A program made the position numbers and the translations under genes. A DNA stretch of 64,000 nt from contig NZ_VNKO01000001.1 of NCBI RefSeq assembly GCF_008033445.1, forward strand, positions 124,001 to 188,000, given 5' to 3'. The notes under the pieces were generated by a model. The model searched no databases. It was not told where the DNA came from and worked only from the letters and a program-made list of their open reading frames with translations. The stretch is from Vulcaniibacterium gelatinicum (GTDB lineage Bacteria; Pseudomonadota; Gammaproteobacteria; Xanthomonadales; Xanthomonadaceae). Below, piece after piece: positions 15,780 through 24,043 of this stretch. Numbering within the stretch: the stretch's first letter is position 1; the number at the start of each line of letters is the position of its first letter.

Positions 15780-16387
15780 ACGACACCCGCAGCCCGTCCG
15801 GCCGCCGCCGCGGCCGGCGCAAGCCCGCTTCCGCGCCCGCCGCCCCCGCCCATGACGACGGCGCGGCACCGGCTCCGGAAGCGCCCGCGGAACGGCCGGC
15901 GCGCGCGCCGCGCCGGCGGGAGCGCGCCGCGGCCGCATCCCCCGCCCCCGCCGCGCCGGCCTCCGCGGCCGTCGCATCCGCGCCGCCGGTTCCGCTGATC
16001 CGCGTGCCGCTGTCGGTGCGCTGGCGCGACCTGGACGCGTTCAACCACGTCAACAATTCGAAGTTCCTCTCCTACCTGGAGGAGGCGCGGCTGCGCTGGA
16101 TGGTGACCATCCCCGGCGAGTGGCTCGACGAGCATGTCGCGCCGGTGGTCGCCGCCGCCAACGTCAACTACCGGCGCCCGATCGAATGGCCGAACGAGGT
16201 GTTGGTGGAACTGTTCGTCGAGCGCCTGGGCACCACCAGCCTGACCATCGGCCACCGCATCCTGCAGGCCGGCGACGAGCGCGTGCTCTACGCCGACGGC
16301 AACGTGGTCATGGTCTGGATAGACAAGGACACCGGCAAGGCCGCGCCGCTGCCCGAGGCGGTCCGCGCCGCCTGCACTCCGGCCTGA
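15776..16387 (+). CDS. Acyl-CoA thioesterase (hotdog fold) with disordered N-terminal tail
   Basis: The 203-residue protein has a C-terminal 4HBT/YbgC-type hotdog domain from about residue 73. Its markers are [20 protein letters not shown], with the Asp/His catalytic region, and [14 protein letters not shown]. The family hydrolyses acyl-CoA thioesters; the substrate cannot be told from sequence. The first about 72 residues are an Ala/Pro/Arg-rich low-complexity extension (runs such as GRRRGRRKP) that the family lacks. The start overlaps the uvrA stop (ATGA), so it is translationally coupled. A start nearer the domain is possible, but no in-frame ATG precedes it. Confidence 0.8.
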
Positions 16388-16411
16388 CGCGGTCGGGTTG
16401 GTATAAATTTC

Positions 16412-16492
16412 AACCACGGATTGACACGGATACACACGGATAAAGCCTTAAAAAGGTTTTGATCCGCGTTCATCCGTGTCAATCCGTGGCAA
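16412..16492. repeat. CACGGAT-family palindromic repeat, copy A
   Basis: A perfect 18-bp inverted repeat has its left arm at 16414-16431 (CCACGGATTGACACGGAT) and its right arm at 16472-16489. The middle is AT-rich with a further CACGGAT and a matching GATCCG. It fills the gap between the thioesterase and the PCu(A)C gene. Related copies are at 33788-33866 and 44923-44950. Confidence 0.85.
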
Positions 16493-16527
16493 AAAGCTTT
16501 TCTTCCACTATCCCCGACGTACCGTGG

Positions 16528-16956
16528 TCACGGGCTGCGGGCGACGAACTCGCCGCGGACGCGGCGGCCGTCGGCAAGGCGGAATTCGATGACGATGCGC
16601 TGGCCCGGCTCGATGCGCGAGGCCGGCCGCATCAGCATCAGGTGCAGGCCGCCGGGCTTGAGTTCCGCGCTGCCGCGCGCCGCGAGCGCCAGCCGCGGCA
16701 CGGGGCGCATGCGGCTCACGCCTTCGACCACGCGCGTCTCGTGCAGCTCGACCTCGGCATAGGCGTCGCTCCGCGCGCCGACGATCGCCGCCGGCCGCCT
16801 GCAGGCATTGACGATGCGGCCGAAGCCCGCGTGCATCGGCATGCCGCCGGGCAGCAGGCGGATCCAGCCTTCGCGGATTTCCGGCAGGCATTCCCTCGCC
16901 TGCGCCGCCGGCGCGAGCAGGACGAGGAGGCAGAGGACGAAGCGCAGGCGACGCAT
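16528..16956 (-). CDS. Periplasmic copper chaperone PCu(A)C
   Basis: The 142-residue protein has a Sec signal peptide (MRRLRFVLCLLVLLAPAAQA, cut before REC) and a DUF461/PCu(A)C domain. Copper-ligand-type residues are visible: Met/His in LPGGMPMHAGF, H in ELHETR, M in SRMRP, and HLMLM near residue 112. These proteins deliver Cu(I) to cytochrome oxidase or SenC-type partners in the periplasm. It is leftward, and its end abuts the CACGGAT repeat. The -10-like TATCAT lies only 6 bp before the ATG, so the transcript may be leaderless. Confidence 0.85.
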   Translation of the reverse strand: MRRLRFVLCLLVLLAPAAQARECLPEIREGWIRLLPGGMPMHAGFGRIVNACRRPAAIVGARSDAYAEVELHETRVVEGVSRMRPVPRLALAARGSAELKPGGLHLMLMRPASRIEPGQRIVIEFRLADGRRVRGEFVARSP

Positions 16957-16961
16957 CGGCC

Positions 16962-16968
16962 TATGATA
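16962..16968. promoter_or_regulatory. Shared -10 region between PCu(A)C and enoyl-CoA isomerase genes
   Basis: The near-palindromic TATGATA reads TATGAT rightward (37 bp before the crotonase ATG at 16999) and TATCAT leftward (6 bp before the PCu(A)C ATG). No convincing -35 is seen in either direction. Confidence 0.35.
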
Positions 16969-16998
16969 CCGGCTCACCGCCACCGGCCCGGAGCGCCC

Positions 16999-17775
16999 AT
17001 GTCCACGCTGATCGAACGCATCGCCCACGACGACATCATCGTCCTGCGCCTGGCGCGCCCGCCGGTCAACGCGCTCGACCCGCAACTGTGCGCGCAGCTC
17101 GAGGCCGCGGTGCACGCGGCGGTGGCGGACGGCGCGCGCGGCCTGGTGCTCGCCGGCGGCCCCAAGGTGTTCTCGGGCGGGCTGGACGTGCCCTATCTGC
17201 TCTCGCTGGGCGAGGACCGCGCCGCGCTGGCCGCGGCCTGGGAGGCGTTCTTCCGCGCCGCGCGCGCGCTGGCGCAGAGCCCGGTGCCGGTGGCGGCGGC
17301 GCTGGACGGGCACGCGCCTGCCGGCGGCTGCGTGCTGGCGCTGTGCTGCGACTGGCGGGCGATGGCGCGGTCGCCGGAACCGGACAAGCCGTACCGCATC
17401 GGCCTGAACGAGACCCAGGTCGGCCTGGTCGCGCCGGAAGGGATCCAGCAACTGATGGCGCGCGTGGTCGGCCCGCAGCGCGCAGAACGGCTGCTGGTGG
17501 AAGGCGAACTGGTGACCACCGAACAGGCGCACGCGCTCGGCCTGGTGGATGCGGTGGTGGAAAGCGGCGCGACCGTCGCCGCCGCGCTGGCGTGGCTGCG
17601 GCGGGTGCTGGCGCTGCCGCGCCAGCCGATGCTGGCCACGCGCGCGATCGCCCGCGCCGACGTGGTCGCCGCGCTGGCGCCGGAACGCATCGCCCTGCCC
17701 CGTTTCCTCGACGCCTGGTACCAGCCCGACACCCAGGCCGGCCTGCGCGCCCTGGTCGCGCGGCTGGGCAAGTAG
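16999..17775 (+). CDS. Delta3-delta2-enoyl-CoA isomerase-like crotonase
   Basis: The 258-residue protein is of the crotonase superfamily. The segments HAPAGGCVLALCCDWR and IGLNETQVGLVAPEG match the pattern of mitochondrial-type enoyl-CoA isomerase (ECI1) rather than hydratases, with Glu of NET as the likely catalytic acid/base. FSGGLD supplies the oxyanion-hole region. A role in oxidation of unsaturated fatty acids is inferred. It is divergent from the PCu(A)C gene and convergent with the sulfurtransferase. Confidence 0.78.
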   Translation: MSTLIERIAHDDIIVLRLARPPVNALDPQLCAQLEAAVHAAVADGARGLVLAGGPKVFSGGLDVPYLLSLGEDRAALAAAWEAFFRAARALAQSPVPVAAALDGHAPAGGCVLALCCDWRAMARSPEPDKPYRIGLNETQVGLVAPEGIQQLMARVVGPQRAERLLVEGELVTTEQAHALGLVDAVVESGATVAAALAWLRRVLALPRQPMLATRAIARADVVAALAPERIALPRFLDAWYQPDTQAGLRALVARLGK

Positions 17776-17780
17776 CGCTG

Positions 17781-17804
17781 GCAGGCTGTCGAAAAACAGC
17801 CTGC
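17781..17804. terminator. Hairpin between convergent genes
   Basis: A perfect 9-bp stem, GCAGGCTGT with ACAGCCTGC, has loop CGAAAA. It lies between the stop of the isomerase and the stop of the sulfurtransferase. It has no T run, so intrinsic termination is uncertain. Confidence 0.4.
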
Positions 17805-18649
17805 TAGGGCCCGGTCGCGACCGGACGCGACGGGTCGCTGATCCAGCCGCTCCAGGAGCCGGTGAAGAGGCTGGCGCCGCGCAGGCCGGCGCGTTCCATC
17901 GCCAGCAGGTGATGGCAGGCAGTGACGCCGGAACCGCACATCACCATCGCGCGCTCGGGCGGACAGCCGCCGAGCAGGGCGCGGAACTCGTCGGCGAGCT
18001 GCGCGGGCGGCTTGAAGCGGCTGTCATGCAGGTTCTCGGTGTAGGGCCGGTTGCGCGCGCCGGGCACGTGGCCGGCGACCCGGTCGATGGTCTCGCTCTC
18101 GCCGCGGAAGCGCTCGGCGGCGCGCGCGTCGATCAGCACGTCGCCGGCGGCGAGCCGGGCCTGCACCGCGTCCGCGTCGAGCAGCCGCGACCGGTCGAAC
18201 TCGGCGACGTAGCGCGCCGGCGTCGGCGGCCGCACCTGCGAATCCACCGGCAGGCCAAGCACGGTCCAGCGCGCCCAGCCGCCATCCAGCACCGCCACCT
18301 TCTCGTGGCCGAGCGCGCGCAGCAGGAACCACAGCCGCGCCGCGAACGCGCCATCGCCGTCGTCGTAGGCCACGACCTGGTGCCGGGGGCTGATGCCCCA
18401 GGCGCCCAGCCGGGCGGTGAAGGCCGCGGCTTCGGGCCACGGGTGGCGGCCCTGGCCGGTCTTGCCCATGTCGGACAGATCGCGCTCCAGGTGCGCGTAG
18501 ACCGCGCCGGGGAGATGGCCGCGCAGGTATTCGCTCTCGCCGGCGCCCGGGTTCACCAGCGAGAACCGGCAATCCACGATCGCGAGATCGGCGCGGCCGA
18601 GCGCCACGGCCAGGGTCTCGGCCTGCACCAGGGTGTTCCAGCCGGCCAT
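17804..18649 (-). CDS. sseA: Sulfurtransferase, 3-mercaptopyruvate type (tandem rhodanese)
   Basis: The 281-residue protein has two rhodanese domains. The C-terminal domain carries the active loop CGSGVTAC, typical of 3-mercaptopyruvate rather than thiosulfate sulfurtransferases. The N-terminal domain contains the conserved RGHLPGAVYAHLERDLS region. It moves sulfane sulfur from mercaptopyruvate to thiol acceptors in the cytoplasm. It is followed on the same strand, upstream, by the NUDIX and DUF1289 genes. Confidence 0.9.
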   Translation of the reverse strand: MAGWNTLVQAETLAVALGRADLAIVDCRFSLVNPGAGESEYLRGHLPGAVYAHLERDLSDMGKTGQGRHPWPEAAAFTARLGAWGISPRHQVVAYDDGDGAFAARLWFLLRALGHEKVAVLDGGWARWTVLGLPVDSQVRPPTPARYVAEFDRSRLLDADAVQARLAAGDVLIDARAAERFRGESETIDRVAGHVPGARNRPYTENLHDSRFKPPAQLADEFRALLGGCPPERAMVMCGSGVTACHHLLAMERAGLRGASLFTGSWSGWISDPSRPVATGP

Positions 18650-18670
18650 CGCGGGCTCCTCCTGTCGGGA

Positions 18671-19294
18671 TCAGGGAGCGGCGGCTTCCAGGCGCGCGCG
18701 CAGGTTCATCAGGATCATCGCGGTCACGCCCCAGATCCGCTGCCGGGGGTCGCCAGTATTGACGAATTCGGGCACCCGGCGCGGCCGCCCGCGGTACTCC
18801 ATCTCGCGCATGTGCAGATTGCGCGGGTCGAGCAGGAACGACAGCGGCCGCTCGAACACCTCGGCCACCTCCCCGGGGTGCGGCCGGGCCACATAGTGGG
18901 GCGCGATCGTGGCCACGACCGGCAGCACCCGGAAGCCGGTGATCGTGCACAGCGGGTCGAGGAACCCGAGCGGGGCGACCAGTGTCGGCGCGATCCCGGT
19001 TTCCTCGTGGGTCTCGCGCAGGGCGGCGGCCACCGCGTCGGCGTCGCCGGGCTCGATCCGGCCGCCGGGCAGGCTCACCTGGCCGGCATGGTGGCGCAGC
19101 ACGTCGGTGCGCCGGGTGAGCAACACCTGCCAGCCGTCGGCGCGTTCCACCAACCCGAGCAGGACCGCAGCCTCGCGCAACGCGTCCAGCGCCAGCAGAT
19201 CCTCGAACTCCCCTGCATTCCACCCGGGCCCGCCGGGCGGCGCGACGAGCGGATGCAGCGCGTCGGCCAGGCGCAGCGGATCGGGGACGGACAT
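18671..19294 (-). CDS. CoA pyrophosphatase-like NUDIX hydrolase
   Basis: The 207-residue protein is of the NudL/NUDT7 type. Its NUDIX box reads LPGGRIEPGDADAVAAAL followed by RETHEETG, preceded by TRRTDVLRHHAGQVS, the pattern of CoA pyrophosphatases. It probably cleaves CoA or acyl-CoA to phosphopantetheine and 3',5'-ADP. MSVPDPLRLADAL was chosen as start because it overlaps the DUF1289 stop by one base (TGATG), implying coupling. The sulfurtransferase start is 21 bp further on. Confidence 0.85.
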   Translation of the reverse strand: MSVPDPLRLADALHPLVAPPGGPGWNAGEFEDLLALDALREAAVLLGLVERADGWQVLLTRRTDVLRHHAGQVSLPGGRIEPGDADAVAAALRETHEETGIAPTLVAPLGFLDPLCTITGFRVLPVVATIAPHYVARPHPGEVAEVFERPLSFLLDPRNLHMREMEYRGRPRRVPEFVNTGDPRQRIWGVTAMILMNLRARLEAAAP

Positions 19295-19488
19295 CAGCAG
19301 GGCTCCGCGCACCGCTGCGGCAGCTCCACCTCCATGATCCGCAGCCGCTGGTCGTCGCTCATCTGCGTCCAGTGCGCGATCTCGGCGACGGTGCGCCGGC
19401 AGCCACGGCACAGGCCGTCATCGTCGAGTTCGCACACCCCGATGCAGGGGCTCAGCACGGCACGGAAGGTCACGTTCATCGCATGCAT
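19294..19488 (-). CDS. DUF1289 cysteine-rich small protein
   Basis: The 64-residue protein has the DUF1289 (YdhL-like) signature SPCIGVCELDDDGLCRGC and then EIAHWTQMSDDQR. Its four cysteines in C-x3-C...C-x2-C spacing suggest a metal or Fe-S site, but the family's function is unknown. The start at 19488 (MHAMNVTF) could be replaced by the ATG three codons later at 19479. It is the first gene of a leftward trio with the NUDIX and sulfurtransferase genes. Confidence 0.85.
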   Translation of the reverse strand: MHAMNVTFRAVLSPCIGVCELDDDGLCRGCRRTVAEIAHWTQMSDDQRLRIMEVELPQRCAEPC

Positions 19489-19513
19489 TCAACCACAGCG
19501 CGCCCCGGAAGCG

Positions 19514-19540
19514 GCAACGCCGGCACTGGGCCGGCGTTGC
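19514..19540 (-). terminator. Hairpin downstream of the FKBP gene
   Basis: A perfect 11-bp stem (19514-19524 with 19530-19540) has loop ACTGG on the plus strand, the same loop as the terminator after tRNA-Thr. The minus strand continues CGCTTCC, only weakly T-rich. It lies between the FKBP stop and the DUF1289 start. Confidence 0.5.
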
Positions 19541-19600
19541 GGGCAGGACGCATCGTCACGTCGGCGAAAGTGCGCCCGCGGGCGGACGCACGCCGGAACG

Positions 19601-20320
19601 TCACTTCACGCTGAGGAGCTTGACGTCGAACACCACGGCCTGGTTCGGCCCGATCGGCGACTGCGGCGAGTTGCCGTAGGCCTTGTCGGCCGGCAGCACG
19701 ACTTCCCAGCGCGAACCGGCCGGCATCAGCAGGAGCGCCTCGCGCAGGCCGGCGAGCGGGATCTCGCTGACCTTCAGGGTGACCGGATTGGCGGTCTGGC
19801 CCTGCGGCGCGGCATAGGTGTCGAGGAAGGTCTGGCCGCCGGCCAGCGAGCCCTTGTAGTGCAGCTGCACGCTGCTGGCCTGGGTCGGCTTGGCGCCGTT
19901 GCCGGTCTCGATCACCCGGTATTGCACGCCGCTCGGCAGCGTGGTCACGCCGGGCTTGGTCTTGTTCTGGGCCAGGAATGCGTCCGACTTGCTCTTGTTC
20001 TCGGCGGCGAGCTTCTCGAACTCGGCCCGGGCCTGGGCCAGACGCTGCTCCTCGCGCTTCTGGAACGCCTCGATCGCCGGACGCAGCTGCTCGGGGGTGA
20101 GCGCGGGCTGCTTCTTGGCGTGCGCGTCCTGGATGCCCTTGATCAGCGAGTTGATGTCGATCTGTTCGCCGCGGGCGATCAACTGCTGCAACGACTGGCC
20201 GTAGTCGTAGCCGAACGCATAGCTCAGCTTGCCCTTGTCGGACGTCATGTCCTGGGCCACGGCAACGCCGGCGGTCAGGGTGGATGCCGCAACCGCGGCG
20301 GCGAGCAGACGGAACTTCAT
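19601..20320 (-). CDS. FKBP-type peptidyl-prolyl isomerase, periplasmic (FkpA/Mip-like)
   Basis: The 239-residue protein has a signal peptide (MKFRLLAAAVAASTLTAGVAVA). It is followed by an N-terminal helical dimerisation region (DKGKLSYAFGYDYGQSL to about residue 110) and a C-terminal FKBP domain (VQLHYKGSLAGGQTFLDT, AYGNSPQSPIGPNQAVVFDV). Such proteins fold or chaperone exported proteins. The start at 20320 has AGG-type pairing a few bases upstream; an ATG at 20338 is an alternative. A -10-like TATCCT lies at 20401-20396. It is divergent from an enoyl-CoA hydratase gene. Confidence 0.92.
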   Translation of the reverse strand: MKFRLLAAAVAASTLTAGVAVAQDMTSDKGKLSYAFGYDYGQSLQQLIARGEQIDINSLIKGIQDAHAKKQPALTPEQLRPAIEAFQKREEQRLAQARAEFEKLAAENKSKSDAFLAQNKTKPGVTTLPSGVQYRVIETGNGAKPTQASSVQLHYKGSLAGGQTFLDTYAAPQGQTANPVTLKVSEIPLAGLREALLLMPAGSRWEVVLPADKAYGNSPQSPIGPNQAVVFDVKLLSVK

Positions 20321-20500
20321 TCGGATGGAACCTCGCATCGGGAAATGGGCGACTGCGCCGCCCGGAACGGTGCCTCGGCGGGCCGAGGACGGGCTAGGAT
20401 AAGGGCCGCCCGGCTTAATCGCCACTGACGACCACCCCTCCGACCGGACCGCCGCGTGGAAGTTCCCGTGGCCGCAGTCCCCTCGAACGCCAGGAAGCCC

Positions 20501-21283
20501 ATGTCCGACACCCCCCTGCTCCGCGCCGACCACGGCGCCGTCCGTGTGCTCACCGTGCACCGCCCCGACAAGCTGAACGCACTCGACGCCGCCACGCTCG
20601 ACGCGCTCGACGCCGCCTTCGCGGCCGCCGCGGACGACGATTCGGTGCGGGTGGTGGTGCTCACCGGCAGCGGCCCGAAGGCGTTCGTGGCCGGGGCCGA
20701 CATCGCGCAGATGAACACGCTCACCCCGGTGCAGGGCCGCGATTTCTCGCTCAAGGGCCAGCGCCTGATGCGCCGGATCGAGAAGATGCCCAAGCCGGTG
20801 ATCGCGATGATCAACGGCTTCGCGCTCGGCGGCGGACTGGAGCTGGCAATGGCCTGTCATCTGCGCATCGCCGCCGACACCGCCAAGGTGGGTCAGCCCG
20901 AGATCAACCTCGGCCTGATCCCCGGCTTCGGCGGCAGCCAGCGCCTGCTGCGCCTGGCCGGCCGCGCGGCCGCGCTCGAGCTGTGCCTGACCGGGGCGCC
21001 GGTGGACGCCGCGCGCGCGCTGCAGCTTCGCATCGTCAACCGCGTGGTGCCCGCGGCCGAACTCGAGGCCGAGACGATGAAGCTCGCCCAGCAGCTCGCC
21101 AATGCCGCGCCGCTGGCGCTGCGCGGGATCCTCGACTGCATCGCCGTGGGCGGCGAGTGCGGGATCGAGGAAGGGCTCGAATACGAAAGCGCGCAGTTCG
21201 GCCTGATGTTCGCCACCGAGGACATGCGCGAGGGCACGCAGGCGTTCCTGGAGCGGCGCAAGCCGGCGTTTTCCGGCAAGTGA
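20501..21283 (+). CDS. Enoyl-CoA hydratase
   Basis: The 260-residue crotonase has both hydratase glutamate regions: NGFALGGGLELAMACH and PEINLGLIPGFGGSQRL. The oxyanion segment is AFVAGADIAQM. It would hydrate trans-2-enoyl-CoA in beta-oxidation or related pathways. MSDTPLLRADHG was chosen as start; the ATG 45 bp upstream adds residues without family similarity. It begins a rightward run with the cysteine-rich protein and nth. Confidence 0.9.
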   Translation: MSDTPLLRADHGAVRVLTVHRPDKLNALDAATLDALDAAFAAAADDDSVRVVVLTGSGPKAFVAGADIAQMNTLTPVQGRDFSLKGQRLMRRIEKMPKPVIAMINGFALGGGLELAMACHLRIAADTAKVGQPEINLGLIPGFGGSQRLLRLAGRAAALELCLTGAPVDAARALQLRIVNRVVPAAELEAETMKLAQQLANAAPLALRGILDCIAVGGECGIEEGLEYESAQFGLMFATEDMREGTQAFLERRKPAFSGK

Positions 21284-21314
21284 CCCCGGACGGCCCGCAT
21301 CCCCGCGCCCCCGC

Positions 21315-21686
21315 ATGACCGCCTCGCCCGCCTGCCCCGCCTGCGGATGCGCCGCCGACAGCGCCGCGCACGCGATCGCGGCGGCGCTGCGCGAGGACGA
21401 CCTCGACGCCGCGATCGAAGCCGGCCTGCTGCAGGACATCGCCTGCGCCGCTTGCGCGCCCGCCTGCCGCGCCACGGTGCAGGCGGCCCGCGAGGCACGC
21501 CGGCGCGCGCTCGCCGCGCGCGAACGCCATCGTGCGCGCGCCGCGCGGCTGGCGTTGCGCGCGGCCGAACGCGCAGCACGCCGCACGCCGGCGCCGGAAA
21601 CCACTGGTCCACCGTCGCTGCCGCCGGCGGCCGCCGCCGCGCTCGCGCGCGCCAAGGCCCGGGCCGCCCAGCGCCGCAAGCCATGA
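21315..21686 (+). CDS. Hypothetical basic protein with CxxC motifs
   Basis: I do not recognise a named family. The 123-residue protein begins with two cysteine clusters (CPACGC at 7-12 and CAACAPAC at 44-51) that could bind zinc. Then comes a long Ala/Arg-rich stretch predicted helical and a basic C terminus (AAAALARAKARAAQRRKP). Its stop overlaps the nth start (ATGA), so it is translationally coupled to endonuclease III. A nucleic-acid-related role is only a guess from charge and context. Confidence 0.65.
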   Translation: MTASPACPACGCAADSAAHAIAAALREDDLDAAIEAGLLQDIACAACAPACRATVQAAREARRRALAARERHRARAARLALRAAERAARRTPAPETTGPPSLPPAAAAALARAKARAAQRRKP

Positions 21687-22384
21687 ACCGGACCGCCCGC
21701 AGCGCCCGCCGCCGCCGCCCCACGCGCCGCAGCCGCCTGCTCACGCCGGCGGAGATCGAGGAGCTGTTCGCGCGCCTGGCCGAACTGGACCCCGAGCCCA
21801 CCACCGAGCTCGAGTACTCCACGCCGTTCGAACTGCTGGTGGCGGTGATCCTGTCGGCGCAGGCCACCGACGTGGGCGTGAACAAGGCCACGCGCCGGCT
21901 GTTTCCGGTGGCCAACACGCCGGAGGCGATCCTTGCCCTCGGCGAGGACGGTCTGAAGCGCTACATCTCCAGCATCGGCCTGTACAACGCCAAGGCCGCC
22001 AACATCGTCGCGATGTGCCGGCAACTGATCGAGCGGCACGGCGGCCAGGTGCCGCGCACGCGCGCCGAGCTGGAGGCGCTGCCGGGCGTGGGCCGCAAGA
22101 CCGCCAACGTGGTGCTCAACACCGTGTTCGGCGAACCGACCATCGCCGTGGACACGCACCTGTTCCGGGTCGCCAACCGCACCGGGCTCGCGCCGGGCCG
22201 CACCGTGCGCCAGGTGGAGGAGGCCTTGCTCGAACGGGTACCGCCGCACTGGCGCCGGCACGCGCACCATTGGCTGATCCTGCACGGCCGCTACGTGTGC
22301 AAGGCGCGCAAGCCGGACTGCCCGCGCTGCCCGATCCGCGACCTGTGCCGTTACCCGGACAAGACGCCGGCCCCGGCGGACTGA
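21683..22384 (+). CDS. nth: Endonuclease III
   Basis: Nth is a DNA glycosylase/AP lyase for oxidised pyrimidines in base excision repair. The 233-residue protein has the helix-hairpin-helix LPGVGRKTANVV with the catalytic Lys, the following Asp in AVDTHLFRVANR, and a C-terminal [4Fe-4S] motif C-x6-C-x2-C-x5-C (CKARKPDCPRCPIRDLC). A basic N-terminal extension of about 18 residues precedes the domain. The start overlaps the upstream stop. Confidence 0.96.
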   Translation: MNRTARSARRRRPTRRSRLLTPAEIEELFARLAELDPEPTTELEYSTPFELLVAVILSAQATDVGVNKATRRLFPVANTPEAILALGEDGLKRYISSIGLYNAKAANIVAMCRQLIERHGGQVPRTRAELEALPGVGRKTANVVLNTVFGEPTIAVDTHLFRVANRTGLAPGRTVRQVEEALLERVPPHWRRHAHHWLILHGRYVCKARKPDCPRCPIRDLCRYPDKTPAPAD

Positions 22385-22406
22385 CCTCGCGGTGACGCAA
22401 ACGCGA

Positions 22407-22431
22407 ACGCCCCGGCGCAGGGCCGGGGCGT
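22407..22431. terminator. GC hairpin between convergent nth and porin genes
   Basis: A 10-bp stem (22407-22416 with 22422-22431) has loop GCAGG and no clear T run. It lies midway in the 76-bp gap between the two stops. Confidence 0.45.
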
Positions 22432-22460
22432 CGCGGGTGGCGCGGCCTGTCGTCCGCGGC

Positions 22461-23762
22461 TCAGAACGAGAACTGGGTGCGCAGCGCGTACTGGCCGGTC
22501 TCGTCGCCGGTGAGCTCGTTGTCGCCCTGCGTGTAGTTGAACATGAAGCGCAGGTTCGGGTTGACGTAGTAGTTCAGCCCGATCAGCCATGCGTTGGCTT
22601 CGAGGTTGTTCACGTCCTTGTTCTCGATGTGGTCGTAGCGCGCGGTCAGCTCCCACAGGCCACGGTCGGCCACCTTGGGCGAACCGAACACGCCGGTGCC
22701 GGCCTTGTACGGCTTGTGCCCGCCGTTGAGCAGCCAGCTGCCCTGCAGGTAGTAGGTCGCCACGTCCTGGTCGCCGCCGAGCGGACGCTCGAACGTCGCG
22801 TTGACGTACTCGCCCTGGAAGAACAGCGGCCCGAACGAACCGGCGGCCTCCAGGCCGTAGGCGGTGACCTTGTCGCCGCTGGCGCCGGTCACGGTGGCGA
22901 TGGTCAGCGACGGGCCGCGGCGGCCGGCGTAGGCCACCGAGGCGGTCACGTTCGGCGAATCCTTGTTGAGGTCCTCCACGCTGGCCCAGCCGCCGAAGTG
23001 GAGCGTGCGGGTCTCGGTGTTGATCGGGGCGAAGGTGACGCGGCCGGCCGCGCCCACGCCCTCGTTGCGCGTGCCGGAGGCGCCGCGCAGGTTGAACACC
23101 GACAGGCCGGCGGTGTAGTTGCTGCCGGCACGCAGATAGCCCACGCCCTGCTGGAACTGGCGGCCGTTGAACAGGCCGCTGGCCGAGGCGAACGGGCGCT
23201 CCATCATCAGGATCTCGTTGGAGCTGGTCAGCTCCTCCATCGAGCGGTACGGCTTGAAATGGCCGATGGTGATCTTCCCGCCGAGCACGTTGCGGGCGAT
23301 GTACAGGTCGCGCAGGCCATCGAGGTTGGTGCCGGCGGCGAAGTCCTGCTCGACCTTGTACTCCCAGCCGAAGGCCTTGCCCGCCAGGGTCAGGCGCGCG
23401 CGGCGGAAGTCGGTGGTGCCGGTGGTGTTGGCCAGGTCGCGGTCGAAGGCGTAGGCGTCGAAGTGGATGCGGCCGCCGAGCGAGGCCTCGAACTTGTTGT
23501 CGGCCGAGGTGACCTTGATCCCGCCCTTGGTCTCGACCTTGGTCGAGCCGGTGGCGAGCGTGTCGAGCTGCCGCGCGGTCTCGACGTTGACCTCGGACTG
23601 CGCGTCGGTGCGCGCCTCCAGTTCCTCGATCTTGGCCTGCAGCGCGGCAAGCTGCGCCTTCAGTTCCGCGATCTCGGCGTCGCGGTTGTCGGCGGCCGCG
23701 GCGTCGAAACCGGTGCTGGCGAGGGCGACCGCGAGCGCCGCGGCCAGGGTGGAAACACGCAT
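22461..23762 (-). CDS. Phosphate-selective porin, OprO/OprP family
   Basis: The 433-residue outer-membrane protein has a signal peptide (MRVSTLAAALAVALASTGFDAAA). A short coiled coil follows (EIAELKAQLAALQAKIEELE, about 30-50), then a beta-rich OprO/P-type barrel with GGRIHFDAYAFDRD and IGHFKPYRSMEELTSS. It ends in the aromatic TQFSF. The family lets phosphate or polyphosphate through the outer membrane. The start at 23762 has a strong GGGGAG ribosome-binding site. A Pho-box candidate with a -10 at the right distance lies upstream, and the gene faces away from pstS, so phosphate-starvation control is likely. Confidence 0.9.
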   Translation of the reverse strand: MRVSTLAAALAVALASTGFDAAAADNRDAEIAELKAQLAALQAKIEELEARTDAQSEVNVETARQLDTLATGSTKVETKGGIKVTSADNKFEASLGGRIHFDAYAFDRDLANTTGTTDFRRARLTLAGKAFGWEYKVEQDFAAGTNLDGLRDLYIARNVLGGKITIGHFKPYRSMEELTSSNEILMMERPFASASGLFNGRQFQQGVGYLRAGSNYTAGLSVFNLRGASGTRNEGVGAAGRVTFAPINTETRTLHFGGWASVEDLNKDSPNVTASVAYAGRRGPSLTIATVTGASGDKVTAYGLEAAGSFGPLFFQGEYVNATFERPLGGDQDVATYYLQGSWLLNGGHKPYKAGTGVFGSPKVADRGLWELTARYDHIENKDVNNLEANAWLIGLNYYVNPNLRFMFNYTQGDNELTGDETGQYALRTQFSF

Positions 23763-23869
23763 GCGAAAAACTCCCCGGTAGGTGGAAATGAATGAAGGCG
23801 GGATGCGAGCTGCCGCCGGCACGGCCCCGGCCGCCCGGCGGTCATCGGGCGCCAGTAGACGCCCGGTTG

Positions 23870-23887
23870 ATGACCACAGCATGACAG
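23870..23887 (-). promoter_or_regulatory. Candidate Pho box upstream of the porin
   Basis: The minus strand reads CTGTCATGCTGTGGTCAT. The first half is identical to the PhoB half-site CTGTCAT; the second, 4 bases on, matches 5 of 7. A -10-like TCTACT starts 10 bp downstream, the spacing expected for PhoB-activated promoters. It is about 108 bp before the porin start. Confidence 0.65.
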
Positions 23888-23935
23888 GCCGCGGCCACAG
23901 GAGCCGGGACGAAGCGCCGGCACCTCCGCCGGGCA

Positions 23936-23953
23936 GTGTCACATCCCGGACAT
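23936..23953 (+). promoter_or_regulatory. Second, weaker Pho-box candidate upstream of pstS1
   Basis: GTGTCACATCCCGGACAT matches 5 of 7 in each half-site. It starts exactly 33 bp (about three helical turns) before the better box at 23969, so the two could form a tandem PhoB site. Confidence 0.35.
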
Positions 23954-23968
23954 CCCGCGATCACACGC

Positions 23969-23986
23969 CTGTCATTCCCCGGTTAT
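23969..23986 (+). promoter_or_regulatory. Candidate Pho box upstream of pstS1
   Basis: CTGTCATTCCCCGGTTAT has a perfect first half-site and a 5/7 second half after a 4-base spacer. It ends 57 bp before the pstS1 start. No convincing -10 is visible at the expected distance. Confidence 0.6.
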
Positions 23987-24043
23987 GCAATGCGCCGCGA
24001 CCGGGGCCGCCCGTCCCGACGTGTGCATCCACAGGAGTCCATC

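Noticed and set aside
23936-24043. Upstream start for pstS1 giving a 375-residue protein
   Set aside because: The extension covers the Pho-box candidates and destroys the signal peptide. The GTG at 24044 has AGGAG and a proper Sec signal.
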